Below, piece by piece: positions 7,853-16,729 of a stretch of 64,000 bases of DNA. The stretch is from the NCBI RefSeq assembly GCF_009884975.1, contig NZ_CP041970.1, positions 2,604,001 to 2,668,000 on the forward strand, in the 5' to 3' direction. A program made the position numbers and the translations under genes. This DNA is from Acinetobacter dispersus. GTDB taxonomy: Bacteria; Pseudomonadota; Gammaproteobacteria; Pseudomonadales; Moraxellaceae. The notes below the pieces were generated by a model, which had not been told where the DNA came from, did no database searches, and saw nothing but the letters and a program-made list of their open reading frames with translations. Every line of letters begins with the position of its first letter. Position 1 is the first letter of the stretch.

Positions 7853-9289
7853 TTAAAGTGCTTCCTCTCCAGCGAGCTGGATTTTACCATCGGCAATCGC
7901 ATTCATAAATTGCTGATAATCACTTAAATTCCGCCCAGCGTACTGTGACGCATAGTCTTGTAAAATCTGAACTATGCTGCCACCTTCACCTAAATATCCA
8001 ATCAAGACATCGGCATTCCCCGCTTTGGCATGCGCATGTGCTAAAGCCAGACCACAACTATCGGCATATTCATAAAAAAACGCATCATCCATTCCTGCCA
8101 AATCGATAGACACTTTCATATCACGTAATTGACGAATCAAATAATGTTGCTGCTGATCAGTTGAATATCCCAAGAAAATATCACTGGCGGCTTGCATAAG
8201 CTGTTGGCCATAGACCACTCGTTCACCTTCATGTGGCACTTTCTGTAAAAACAGTGGGCTTAAAATCGAAGGATTGGCCTCTTTCATTTGTAAAATCAGC
8301 GGTTCCCGATCAGCATCTTCAAATAATGCAATGGCTGAACGCGTCCCCACGCTGCCAACGCCAACAACTTTTAACGCGATGTCAGTACATTGATAGCGAT
8401 CAAACAAGACTTGGCGATCATATTTCAGCGTGCTGCGGTAGGACTCAAAAAATGCATCATTATCCTCGCTAAATGGCTCTCCTGCTTTGGGATGCCAAAG
8501 CAAGGGCTCATCTTCAATAAAATGCCGAAATCCTGTTTCATCATCCTGTTGGGTCAATTTTGGCAATACCGAAGCACTGTCTCGACCTGAGGCACTATTC
8601 ACTTTTTTTGCTAATTTTTTACGAATTTTCTGGTTTTCAGTTTTTTCCAATAAAATACTGGCATCAATTTTCTCATACCAGATTTGCAAAGGAGATAGCG
8701 CAATTTGCTGATCTAAGTGCGAGATATAAGCGTTGAGCATCCGCTGAACTGCTTTTAAACCACCGCTTTCGTCTAAGCCAATCTCTTTTGCTGCAATGAC
8801 AAAGCTGGTGACTAAGCGCTTAATATCCCATTCGAAAGGTGCAACCAGAGTTTCATCAAAATCATTAATACCAAATAAGAGATTACGCTCTGGACTAGCA
8901 AATCCACCAAAGTTACTTAAATGACAATCCCCACAAATCTGTTGAAATAAACCTGAATTGTACGGCTCCCAAACCTGATCAAATAACATCAGTGCAGGCA
9001 TACCACGATAAAAGGTAAACGGAGATACACTCATCCGCTTGGCACGAATTGGTTTTAGTCGTTCCAAACGGCCTTCATTACTCCAATCATAGAGGGTTAA
9101 AGCGGAAATATCTTTTGGTCTCTCTGAAAGTTGAGCCAATTGTTCACGTGGAATTTTTTTCCGTTGTGCTTTCCCCAAAGCAAAACCTTCACTTTTGGTC
9201 AGTAACTTGCCTTGGTAGCGGTGTCTAGTGAGATCAATACTTTGTTCTGTCCAAAGTTGTTTAGGTAATTTAATGCGTTGTTTTGACAT
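7853..9289 (-). CDS. DUF2252 family protein
   Basis: The 478-residue protein shows DUF2252 hallmarks: FTFYRGMPALM, then GDCHLSNFGGFASPE and FGINDFDETLVAPFEWDIKRL, and later VVGVGSVGTR and AHAHAKAGNA. The GD.H..NFG / ND.D pair resembles the catalytic and metal-binding loops of aminoglycoside phosphotransferase and protein-kinase-like folds, so an ATP-dependent kinase-like activity is plausible, though the family has no established substrate. The start has a GAGAG stretch upstream. It stands at the head of a minus-strand group with the Spo0M-like gene. Confidence 0.85.
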   Translation of the reverse strand: MSKQRIKLPKQLWTEQSIDLTRHRYQGKLLTKSEGFALGKAQRKKIPREQLAQLSERPKDISALTLYDWSNEGRLERLKPIRAKRMSVSPFTFYRGMPALMLFDQVWEPYNSGLFQQICGDCHLSNFGGFASPERNLLFGINDFDETLVAPFEWDIKRLVTSFVIAAKEIGLDESGGLKAVQRMLNAYISHLDQQIALSPLQIWYEKIDASILLEKTENQKIRKKLAKKVNSASGRDSASVLPKLTQQDDETGFRHFIEDEPLLWHPKAGEPFSEDNDAFFESYRSTLKYDRQVLFDRYQCTDIALKVVGVGSVGTRSAIALFEDADREPLILQMKEANPSILSPLFLQKVPHEGERVVYGQQLMQAASDIFLGYSTDQQQHYLIRQLRDMKVSIDLAGMDDAFFYEYADSCGLALAHAHAKAGNADVLIGYLGEGGSIVQILQDYASQYAGRNLSDYQQFMNAIADGKIQLAGEEAL

Positions 9290-9427
9290 ATCACGCTCTC
9301 AATCTTTTTAATCAGAATTTCTATATTTCTCTAGATATAATGCGTCATTCAATATTTTTTATTGTTGTTCATACATTGCCAAATACCCCCACTTACATCA
9401 GGTGATATTTGGCATCAAATCATCAGT

Positions 9428-10078
9428 TTATATCGACCAGTCCTGAATCTCCCAAGCCTGCTCTTGAGCCAGGGCTTCTAAACGATCATCAGGGTTTACT
9501 GCAATTGCATGCGTCGCATATTCCAACAGGAAACGATCATTGATTGAATCTGAATATGCCCATGACTCTGTAACTGATCGTCCATCTAACCATTGATCTA
9601 AACGTGCGAGCTTGCCTTTTTGATAACACGGAATCCCTGTCACCTTGCCTGTATATTGACCATCGATCACTTCTGCATTGGTGGCAATAATTTCTGTAAT
9701 ACCAAATTCACGGAAAATCGGTGCAGTAATAAAATCACTGGTCGCTGTAATGCCAACCAGCTCATGACCAAGGGCTTGATGTCTTTTAATTGCCTCAAAA
9801 CCTTTGGGACGCATTTGTGGACGAATGACTTTCTGCATAAACAACTGATGTAACTCAGTTAAATAGTTATTATCGTGCTTGGTTAGAAATTGAAAGACAA
9901 ATTCATTATAGGCAATCGGGTCAAGTTGCCCTGCTTTATAGTCTTCATAGAACTTATCATTCATTTGACGATGATGAACTGGATCAACCAAACCTTCATT
10001 GACCAAAAATTCACCCCAAGAGTGATCAGAGTCAGTATTTAACAGGGTGTGATCTAAATCAAACAAAGCCAATTGCAT
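9428..10078 (-). CDS. HAD-IB family phosphatase (SerB-like)
   Basis: The 216-residue protein starts with LFDLDHTLLNTD, the DxDxT nucleophile motif of HAD hydrolases, and has ITATSDFITAPIFREFG (motif II) and SDSINDRFLLE (motif III/IV). The alpha-helical cap insert between motifs I and II places it in subclass IB with phosphoserine-phosphatase-like enzymes. The substrate is not clear; such genes are often annotated as histidinol-phosphatase-like. It is divergent from rppH across a 183-bp promoter region. Confidence 0.85.
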   Translation of the reverse strand: MQLALFDLDHTLLNTDSDHSWGEFLVNEGLVDPVHHRQMNDKFYEDYKAGQLDPIAYNEFVFQFLTKHDNNYLTELHQLFMQKVIRPQMRPKGFEAIKRHQALGHELVGITATSDFITAPIFREFGITEIIATNAEVIDGQYTGKVTGIPCYQKGKLARLDQWLDGRSVTESWAYSDSINDRFLLEYATHAIAVNPDDRLEALAQEQAWEIQDWSI

Positions 10079-10261
10079 AGAATTTCTCGTTTAAACTGAA
10101 AATTAAGAAAAAAAATGTAAATCTATCACCGCTAGTCGATAGAAATTCGTTAAGATCATAGCAATTTTTAAACATTTTACTTTGACCTTTTTCGAGTTGG
10201 ACAAAAGAGTGACTGTCCCCGAGATCAAAGTCAACGATATAGACAAAATTTAGGTAGCCAA

Positions 10262-10738
10262 ATGATCGACTCAGAAGGTTTCCGACCCAACGTCGGGATC
10301 ATTTTGGCAAACGATGACGGACAAGTTTTATGGGCAAAACGCATTGGTCACAATGCTTGGCAATTTCCACAAGGAGGAATCCAATTTGGAGAAACCCCTG
10401 AACAGGCACTTTTTCGTGAACTGAGAGAAGAAGTCGGTTTATTGCCCGAACACGTCCAAATTATAGCGCAAACAAAAGGTTGGCTGCGTTATCGTTTGCC
10501 ACATCGGTACATTCGGTCAGATTCAGATCCGGTATGTATTGGACAAAAGCAGAAATGGTTTTTACTGAAGTTAACGGCCTCGCCTCATCATATTCAGTTA
10601 AACCTATCAGACCCACCCGAGTTCGATGAATGGCAATGGGTGAGTTACTGGTACCCATTGGGTCAAGTGGTCAACTTCAAACGTGATGTTTACCGTAAAG
10701 CCATGATGGAATTATGTTTACAACTACCTCAGCGCTAA
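10262..10738 (+). CDS. rppH: RNA pyrophosphohydrolase
   Basis: RppH removes pyrophosphate from the 5' triphosphate end of mRNA and so triggers RNase E-dependent decay. The 158-residue length is normal. It starts [15 protein letters not shown] and carries the complete Nudix box [23 protein letters not shown] with the catalytic Glu residues, plus the RppH-typical W.RYRLP and [11 protein letters not shown]. Its partner enzyme RNase E is encoded 12 kb away in this window. It is followed 93 bp later by ptsP, an order also common in other gammaproteobacteria. Confidence 0.96.
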   Translation: MIDSEGFRPNVGIILANDDGQVLWAKRIGHNAWQFPQGGIQFGETPEQALFRELREEVGLLPEHVQIIAQTKGWLRYRLPHRYIRSDSDPVCIGQKQKWFLLKLTASPHHIQLNLSDPPEFDEWQWVSYWYPLGQVVNFKRDVYRKAMMELCLQLPQR

Positions 10739-10745
10739 TTGTCAT

Positions 10746-10772
10746 GAAATCATCATTTTAAGCAATGATTTT
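10746..10772 (+). terminator. Possible weak terminator after rppH
   Basis: AAATCAT and ATGATTT form a 7-bp AT-rich stem followed by a short T-run. Weak, so readthrough into ptsP is likely. Confidence 0.35.
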
Positions 10773-10831
10773 TGGCTACAGAGCTGTTATAACTAGGCCT
10801 ATAACGATTCAATAAATTGGAGTAAACATCC

Positions 10832-13126
10832 ATGTCAAACATGCAACTCGACACGCTTAGACGCATTGTGCAAGAAATCAATGCGTCCGTCAGTTTGCAT
10901 GATTCCTTGGACATTATGGTCAATCATGTGGCCGATGCCATGCATGTGGATGTCTGCTCGATTTATTTATTGGACGAACGCAATCGCCGCTATGTATTAA
11001 TGGCCTCTAAAGGTCTAAAACCTGAAGCAGTTGGTGCAGTATCACTCAGTGTGGGTGAAGGTTTGGTCGGTCTCGTTGGACAACGTGAAGAAATCGTTAA
11101 CTTAGACAATGCACCAAAACATGAACGCTTCGCCTATTTACCTGAAACTGGTGAAGAACTGTTCAACTCATTCCTTGGCGTTCCAGTGATGTATCGCCGT
11201 AAGGTGATGGGTGTCTTGGTTGTTCAAAATAAAGAATCGCAAGACTTTAGCGAAGCGGCTGAATCATTCTTGGTTACACTCTGTGCGCAACTTTCAGGGG
11301 TTATTGCCCATGCACATGCGGTGGGAAATATTGATGTTTTCCGCAAACCGAGCAATGGCCCTAGCTATAAAACCTTCCAAGGTGTTTCTGGTGCAGGCGG
11401 TGTCGCTTTAGGTCGTGCCATCGTACTCTATCCTCCTGCTGATCTTGCTGCGATTCCAGATCGTGAAGCAGAAGATATCAGCGATGAATTGGAATTATTG
11501 GATCAAGCCATCGCTGCGGTACGTTTGGAGATTCAATCTCTAGATGAAAAAATGCAAGATTCATTGATGTCTGAAGAACGCGCCTTATTTAGCGTATTCT
11601 TAAGAATGCTTGATGAAAATGCTTTGCCAAGCGAAATCAAAGACCATATTCGTGCAGGCAGTTGGGCACAAGGTGCGGTACGTAAAGTCATCGATAAACA
11701 TGTTGCACTATTTGCACAAATGGAAGATGACTATCTACGTGAGCGCGTCTCAGATCTCAAAGATCTCGGTCGTCGAATTCTGGCTTGCTTGCAAGAAAAT
11801 GATACCAGTCACCGTGAACTCAGTCCTGACAGTATTTTAATTGGCGAAGAAATCAGTACAGCAGCATTGGTTGAATTACCCGTCGATAATATTGCTGCAA
11901 TTGTCACCTCTGAAGGTGCTGCCAACTCACATATGGTGATTGTGGCACGTGCACTGGGTATTCCAACCGTGGTGGGTGTGACCGAGTTACCCATTACTAC
12001 ACTCGATGATATTGAGATGATTGTCGATGCTTATCAAGGGCGTATCTTCGTCAATCCACCTCGCCGCTTACGCCAGCGTTATAAAGAAGTTCAAAAAGAA
12101 GAAGAGCAAATTGCCAAAGATTTAAAGCAATACGAAACCAAAGATGCAATTACCCCTGATGGTGTGTCAGTTCCTTTGTTCGTAAATACAGGTCTGATGA
12201 TTGATGTGGTTCGTGGCGTACAACGTGGTGCCAAAGGCGTTGGTCTGTATCGTAGTGAAATTCCATTCATGCTACGTGAACGCTTTCCTGGCGAAGAAGA
12301 GCAACGTGCCATTTACCGTCAACAGCTCAGCCATTTTGCCAATAAACCCGTAATTATGCGTACCCTCGATATTGGTGCGGATAAAGACTTACCTTATTTC
12401 AGTATTGAAGAAGAAAACTCAGCATTAGGCTGGCGTGGCTTACGCTTTACACTGGATCATCCAGAAATTTTCTCTGCACAAATCCGTGCCATGCTCAAAG
12501 CCAGTATCGGCCTGAATAATTTGCATATCTTGTTGCCAATGGTAACCAGTGTCAGTGAAGTTGAAGAAGTTCTATATCTGTTGGAGCGTGACTGGATCGC
12601 AGTACAAGAAGAAGAACAGGTCAAGATTACCAAACCGAAAATCGGCATTATGGTTGAAGTACCGAGTGTTCTATTACAAATTGATGAGTTTTCCGAACTG
12701 GTTGATTTCTTCTCGGTCGGTTCCAACGATTTAACCCAATATTTATTGGCAGTTGATCGAAATAATCCTCATGTCGCCAACGTCTATTCACATTTCCATC
12801 CTTCTATCCTGCGTGCCTTAAAACGTTTGGTACAGGACTGCCATGAGCATCAAAAACCAGTCAGTATCTGTGGTGAAATGGCAGGTGATCCATTATCAGC
12901 TATTCTCCTGATGGCAATGGGTTTTAATACCCTGTCGATGAGTTCTAGTAATATTCTAAGAGTACGCAAAGCGATTTGTCATGTCCCAATGAGTGATGCC
13001 AAAAAACTCTTAGATGATGTTCTACAAATGAATAACCCATTGGTCATTAAAAGCTGGCTCGAACATTATTTTAGAACCCACGGTTTGGCCGATATGGTTA
13101 AATCAAATCGTATGCTCAATGTCTAA
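10832..13126 (+). CDS. ptsP: Phosphoenolpyruvate-protein phosphotransferase of the nitrogen PTS
   Basis: PtsP (EI-Ntr) takes phosphate from PEP and passes it to NPr, feeding a regulatory rather than a sugar-uptake relay. The 764-residue protein has an N-terminal GAF domain (about 5-160), a PEP-utiliser N domain, the phospho-His loop AANSHMVIVARALGIP (His near 366) and the C-terminal TIM barrel with GLYRSEIPFM, FSVGSNDLTQYLLAVDRN and SICGEMAGDP. The length equals the GAF-containing PtsP type and excludes plain enzyme I. The AAT-rich leader has TTGGAG 9 bases before the ATG. It is followed by a strong terminator. Confidence 0.96.
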   Translation: MSNMQLDTLRRIVQEINASVSLHDSLDIMVNHVADAMHVDVCSIYLLDERNRRYVLMASKGLKPEAVGAVSLSVGEGLVGLVGQREEIVNLDNAPKHERFAYLPETGEELFNSFLGVPVMYRRKVMGVLVVQNKESQDFSEAAESFLVTLCAQLSGVIAHAHAVGNIDVFRKPSNGPSYKTFQGVSGAGGVALGRAIVLYPPADLAAIPDREAEDISDELELLDQAIAAVRLEIQSLDEKMQDSLMSEERALFSVFLRMLDENALPSEIKDHIRAGSWAQGAVRKVIDKHVALFAQMEDDYLRERVSDLKDLGRRILACLQENDTSHRELSPDSILIGEEISTAALVELPVDNIAAIVTSEGAANSHMVIVARALGIPTVVGVTELPITTLDDIEMIVDAYQGRIFVNPPRRLRQRYKEVQKEEEQIAKDLKQYETKDAITPDGVSVPLFVNTGLMIDVVRGVQRGAKGVGLYRSEIPFMLRERFPGEEEQRAIYRQQLSHFANKPVIMRTLDIGADKDLPYFSIEEENSALGWRGLRFTLDHPEIFSAQIRAMLKASIGLNNLHILLPMVTSVSEVEEVLYLLERDWIAVQEEEQVKITKPKIGIMVEVPSVLLQIDEFSELVDFFSVGSNDLTQYLLAVDRNNPHVANVYSHFHPSILRALKRLVQDCHEHQKPVSICGEMAGDPLSAILLMAMGFNTLSMSSSNILRVRKAICHVPMSDAKKLLDDVLQMNNPLVIKSWLEHYFRTHGLADMVKSNRMLNV

Positions 13127-13155
13127 ACCAGACATTTGCAGATAAGATCAAACAT

Positions 13156-13192
13156 AAAAAAGGGCGACTCTTTCAACAAGATCGCCCTTTTT
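13156..13192. terminator. Bidirectional rho-independent terminator
   Basis: AAAGGGCGA and TCGCCCTTT make a 9-bp stem with A-run before and T-run after. It serves ptsP (plus) and the convergent lipoprotein gene (minus). Confidence 0.85.
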
Positions 13193-13204
13193 CAATATAT
13201 CTGT

Positions 13205-13654
13205 TTATTTTGCTGGGCGTAGGTAAATCTGTTGTTTAGCGCCATTCAACGTCACGTTCGGAAATTTACGATCATAATCGATCACAATCGCATCTTTACC
13301 AGTCAAATTCTTGGCATCTGATTCCCAAGTCACGTAATACTTGATATTTGCATCCTCTCGAACTGAGGGTTGAATAAGCTTACGATGATCTGCTGGCACA
13401 GTAAAATCAACTACAAATGGCACCTGAGAGATCTGAACTTTTTTCTGTTGAATCAACGTCGCTGGAACATCGGCGATCTGACTGTCCACCGCATACAAAC
13501 TTACGGTACCCTGCTGTGGCGTTACCGCATAATTACCTTGTCCTACAAACTCAACATTCAATGAGTTGGCTTTAGCCTCATCTTTTTGTGGCATGGAAGT
13601 ACAACCTGCTAAAACAGTTAAAGACAATCCGAAACTTAATGCTAACTTTTTCAT
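13205..13654 (-). CDS. Hypothetical lipoprotein
   Basis: The 149-residue protein has MKKLALSFGLSLTVLAGC, a textbook lipoprotein signal with the lipobox LAGC and Cys at 18. The mature domain is beta-rich (YAVTPQQGTVSLYAVDSQIA, FVVDFTVPADHRKL) and resembles the YbaY/META-like small beta sandwich lipoproteins only in outline; I do not assign a family. It is convergent with ptsP across the shared terminator. Confidence 0.7.
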   Translation of the reverse strand: MKKLALSFGLSLTVLAGCTSMPQKDEAKANSLNVEFVGQGNYAVTPQQGTVSLYAVDSQIADVPATLIQQKKVQISQVPFVVDFTVPADHRKLIQPSVREDANIKYYVTWESDAKNLTGKDAIVIDYDRKFPNVTLNGAKQQIYLRPAK

Positions 13655-14271
13655 TTTTTTAATCTCTTAAAACATAAGCACAAAATAACATAGCAAATAT
13701 TAAAATCCTGAGGATTTACATATCTCCAACTTAGTCTTTATGTTCAGAAACCTAACTCACATAGAGTAAAATATCTCATGTTTAAAATGCTGCTCAAACA
13801 GCATTGGAGATATGAAAAAATAATTCTAGAGCACTATTTAAGATCTTTTACACAACTCCAACAGGTAGAAATCACCTTCCTTTAACCTAAATTCTCAGAT
13901 TTTTACTTTTTAAAAATCGGGTTGGTCCTCGTTTTTATTTAATCCAACTAAAACAGTAAGTCTTTATTTTTTCATTAGCTTTTATCTTTTTTTAACAAAT
14001 CTAACATTCAAAACAACGCAGTTCATATTTAAGATTTAGACAGCTTCAATCGAATAAAGCATTTATGACATCAACTTTAATCCATTGGAAAAAAAGCTTT
14101 CATCAACCTAGAGTAAAAATACAAAGGCTGAGCTTAATCATTGCAAATCACATTTAGGCATCTGAAATTTCGATACCCAATTGATGAGTGATATGGCGAA
14201 GCATTCATATCTTAGAACGGTCCAATAGTTGAGATGATCTCACTCACAGGTCATCTTAATGGAGATAGAAC
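13655..14271. other. 617-bp gene-free region before catalase
   Basis: No coding frame here looks real. The region is AT-rich. It holds one notable hairpin (13771-13813, listed separately) and, just before the catalase gene, AGATGATC...GTCATCT (about 14232-14256), a short inverted repeat that could form a leader hairpin ahead of the GGAG ribosome-binding site. I could not recognise an OxyR site with confidence. Confidence 0.5.
13771..13813. repeat. Two-part perfect hairpin in the catalase upstream region
   Basis: ATATCTC (13771-13777) pairs with GAGATAT (13807-13813), and inside it AATGCTG pairs with CAGCATT around a CTCAAA loop. The internal loop is small. No long T-run follows on either strand, so it does not look like a standard terminator; a small RNA or operator is possible. 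Confidence 0.45.
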
Positions 14272-15792
14272 ATGAGCCAAGACGATAAAAAATGTCCTTA
14301 TAGCCACTTAACCACTGATTTTGGTGCCCCTGTCGTTGATAACCAAAACAGTATGACCGCAGGAGCTAGAGGACCATTATTAGCCCAAGATTTATGGCTA
14401 AATGAAAAACTTGCCAACTTTGTTCGTGAAGTCATTCCTGAGCGTCGTATGCATGCCAAAGGTTCAGGTGCATTTGGCACGTTCACGGTCACCCATGATA
14501 TTACTCAATATACTCGCGCGAAAATCTTTAGTGAAATCGGTAAAAAAACCGAAATGTTTGCGCGCTTTACCACGGTTGCAGGTGAACGTGGCGCAGCAGA
14601 TGCGGAGCGAGACATCCGTGGTTTTGCCTTAAAATTTTATACTGAAGAAGGTAACTGGGACATGGTCGGGAACAATACCCCTGTGTTCTTCTTACGTGAT
14701 CCTCGTAAATTCCCAGATTTAAACAAAGCGGTAAAACGCGACCCTAAAACTAACATGCGTAGTGCAACCAATAACTGGGATTTCTGGACATTACTTCCAG
14801 AAGCATTACACCAAGTGACCATCGTGATGTCTGATCGTGGTATCCCTTCAAGCTACCGTCATATGCATGGTTTTAGTAGCCATACCTATAGCTTCATTAA
14901 TGCCGCCAATGAGCGTTTCTGGGTGAAATTCCACTTTAGAACGCAACAAGGGATTAAAAACTTAACCGATGCAGAAGCTGGCGAATTGGTGGGTCAAGAT
15001 CGTGAAAGTCATCAACGTGATTTGTTCGATGCGATTGAACGTAAAGACTATCCAAAATGGACGCTTTTCGTACAAATCATGCCAGAGCAAGATGCCGAGA
15101 AAGTTCCGTATCACCCATTTGACTTAACCAAGGTTTGGCCTCACGGCGACTACCCATTAATTGAAGTTGGTGAATTCGAACTAAATCGTAATTCAGAAAA
15201 CTTCTTCTTAGATGTAGAACAATCTGCTTTTGCACCAAGTAACTTGGTACCTGGTATCAGTGTTTCACCAGACCGTATGTTACAAGCGCGTTTATTTAAC
15301 TATGCCGATGCTCAACGCTACCGCCTTGGTGTGAACTACCAACAAATTCCAGTCAATGCCGCACGTTGCCCTGTACATAGTAACCACCGCGATGGTCAAG
15401 GTCGTATCGACGCCAACTATGGTGGCTTACCACATTACGAGCCAAACAGCTTCGGTCAATGGCAAGAGCAACCTCAATACAAAGAGCCACCATTGAAAAT
15501 TAATGGCGATGCTGATTTCTGGGATTATCGTGAAGATGACAATGACTATTTCAGTCAGCCACGTGCATTGTTTGAATTGATGACACCTGAACAACAACAA
15601 GCACTGTTTGGTAATACCGCACGTGCGATGGGTGATGCTTTAGACTTCATCAAATATCGCCACATCCGTAACTGCTATGCTTGCCATCCAGCTTATGGTG
15701 AAGGTGTTGCTGCAGCACTAGGACTTACTGTTGCAGATGCTCAGGCAGCACGTGAAACCGATCCAGCCCGTCATTTACCAAGTTTCCTATAA
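14272..15792 (+). CDS. katA: Monofunctional haem catalase
   Basis: Catalase dismutates hydrogen peroxide to water and oxygen in the cytoplasm. The 506-residue length fits the small-subunit class. Active-site His lies in [13 protein letters not shown] (about residue 61), the Asn in [13 protein letters not shown] (about 134) and the proximal haem Tyr in [14 protein letters not shown] (about 344). The N-terminus [21 protein letters not shown] is typical of KatA-like enzymes. GGAG sits 9 bases before the ATG. It is monocistronic: a terminator follows 20 bp after the stop. The symbol katA is by similarity of type; some Acinetobacter annotations use katE for other catalases. Confidence 0.93.
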   Translation: MSQDDKKCPYSHLTTDFGAPVVDNQNSMTAGARGPLLAQDLWLNEKLANFVREVIPERRMHAKGSGAFGTFTVTHDITQYTRAKIFSEIGKKTEMFARFTTVAGERGAADAERDIRGFALKFYTEEGNWDMVGNNTPVFFLRDPRKFPDLNKAVKRDPKTNMRSATNNWDFWTLLPEALHQVTIVMSDRGIPSSYRHMHGFSSHTYSFINAANERFWVKFHFRTQQGIKNLTDAEAGELVGQDRESHQRDLFDAIERKDYPKWTLFVQIMPEQDAEKVPYHPFDLTKVWPHGDYPLIEVGEFELNRNSENFFLDVEQSAFAPSNLVPGISVSPDRMLQARLFNYADAQRYRLGVNYQQIPVNAARCPVHSNHRDGQGRIDANYGGLPHYEPNSFGQWQEQPQYKEPPLKINGDADFWDYREDDNDYFSQPRALFELMTPEQQQALFGNTARAMGDALDFIKYRHIRNCYACHPAYGEGVAAALGLTVADAQAARETDPARHLPSFL

Positions 15793-15812
15793 GCTTTGAA
15801 ATGCTAAAACAA

Positions 15813-15837
15813 AAGTCATCCTCGGATGGCTTTTTTT
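15813..15837 (+). terminator. Rho-independent terminator after catalase
   Basis: AAGTCATCC pairs with GGATGGCTT (one G-T pair) around TC, then seven T. Confidence 0.75.
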
Positions 15838-15884
15838 ATGGAATTGGGTGACAATTTATTCAAAACAGCATCAGAAAAATAACC

Positions 15885-16325
15885 ATGCCAAAACCATTAC
15901 AGCAACTGATTCAAACCAATAACATCATCTTGTTTGATGCTGAGTGTGTGCTGTGCTCGGCATGGGCTGATTTTATGATCAAACATGATGTTGAGTATCT
16001 GTTCAAACTGGCCTCTGTTCAATCCAATGTCGGACAGCAACTCCTTGCCTATTGCCATCTCCCTACTGATCATTTTGAAACAATGGTGTTACTGGAAAAT
16101 GGTCAATGTTATACCGAATCGACCGCATTTCTACGCATCATGCATCAGCTAGACTCCCCTTACGCCAGTTTAAAATATGCGCGTGTTATCCCTAAACTGG
16201 TACGTGATTTCGCTTATCGTCGTATTGCGCTTAATCGTTATCGCCTATTTGGTAAAACCGAACAATGCTATCGCGTCACACCTGAAACTCAGCAGCATTT
16301 TCTATTGGATGAGGTCTTAACATGA
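15885..16325 (+). CDS. DCC-family (DUF393) thiol-disulfide oxidoreductase-like protein
   Basis: The 146-residue protein has LFDAECVLCSAW near residues 16-26, the D.xCxLC motif with CxxC at 21-24 that names the DCC family, then a thioredoxin-like layout with FETMVLLENGQCYTES and AFLRIMHQL, and ends with YRLFGKTEQCYRVTPE. Members are predicted oxidoreductases with no firm substrate. Its stop overlaps the start of the next gene (ATGA), so the two are translationally coupled. This pairing with a DoxX-like membrane protein suggests a membrane redox function, which is inference. Confidence 0.85.
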   Translation: MPKPLQQLIQTNNIILFDAECVLCSAWADFMIKHDVEYLFKLASVQSNVGQQLLAYCHLPTDHFETMVLLENGQCYTESTAFLRIMHQLDSPYASLKYARVIPKLVRDFAYRRIALNRYRLFGKTEQCYRVTPETQQHFLLDEVLT

Positions 16326-16729
16326 ATAGAGAGAACCAGACTATTCAACAGATCTTAAGGTTTTGTCAGCTAATTATTGCAGTGCTCTGGATTTATCAGG
16401 GACTGATTCCCAAATTAATTTTTCAGGTACAAGATGAGCAATATGTTTGGCAGCAACTCGATGTGCCTATGCCTTATATTACATGGATGATTTCACTGTC
16501 GGGCATTGCCGAAATCATTTTTGGTAGTTTGTTTTTATTTTTAACTCACAAGTATTTACATTGGCTCAGCATCATCAGTTTGATTGGCTTATTTATTTTC
16601 GTCTTGTTGATTTATCCCGAAAAAATCTATCAGGCTTTCAATCCTGTGGTCATGAATATTGCACTTGCGAGCCTTTCTGTGATTTCACTATGCTGTATCA
16701 ACGCACTTCAAAATGCTAAGCACGAATAA
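16322..16729 (+). CDS. DoxX-like integral membrane protein
   Basis: The 135-residue protein has four hydrophobic segments (about 15-32, 50-72, 78-98, 108-127). The first helix carries WIYQGLIPKLIF and the second starts MISLSGIAEIIFGSLFL, the layout of the DoxX-like (DUF4267/DoxX_3) family. It overlaps the upstream DCC-family gene by 4 bp and its 3' end overlaps the convergent hydrolase gene by 14 bp, leaving no room for a terminator between them. Function in this family is not settled; links to membrane redox and quinone handling are suggested for relatives. Confidence 0.75.
   Translation: MNRENQTIQQILRFCQLIIAVLWIYQGLIPKLIFQVQDEQYVWQQLDVPMPYITWMISLSGIAEIIFGSLFLFLTHKYLHWLSIISLIGLFIFVLLIYPEKIYQAFNPVVMNIALASLSVISLCCINALQNAKHE

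Noticed and set aside
10786..10805. GTTATA...TATAAC inverted repeat before ptsP as a Zur-type site
   Set aside because: The spacing (8 bp) does not fit the Zur box and ptsP has no known zinc link; it may be a chance feature of the promoter.
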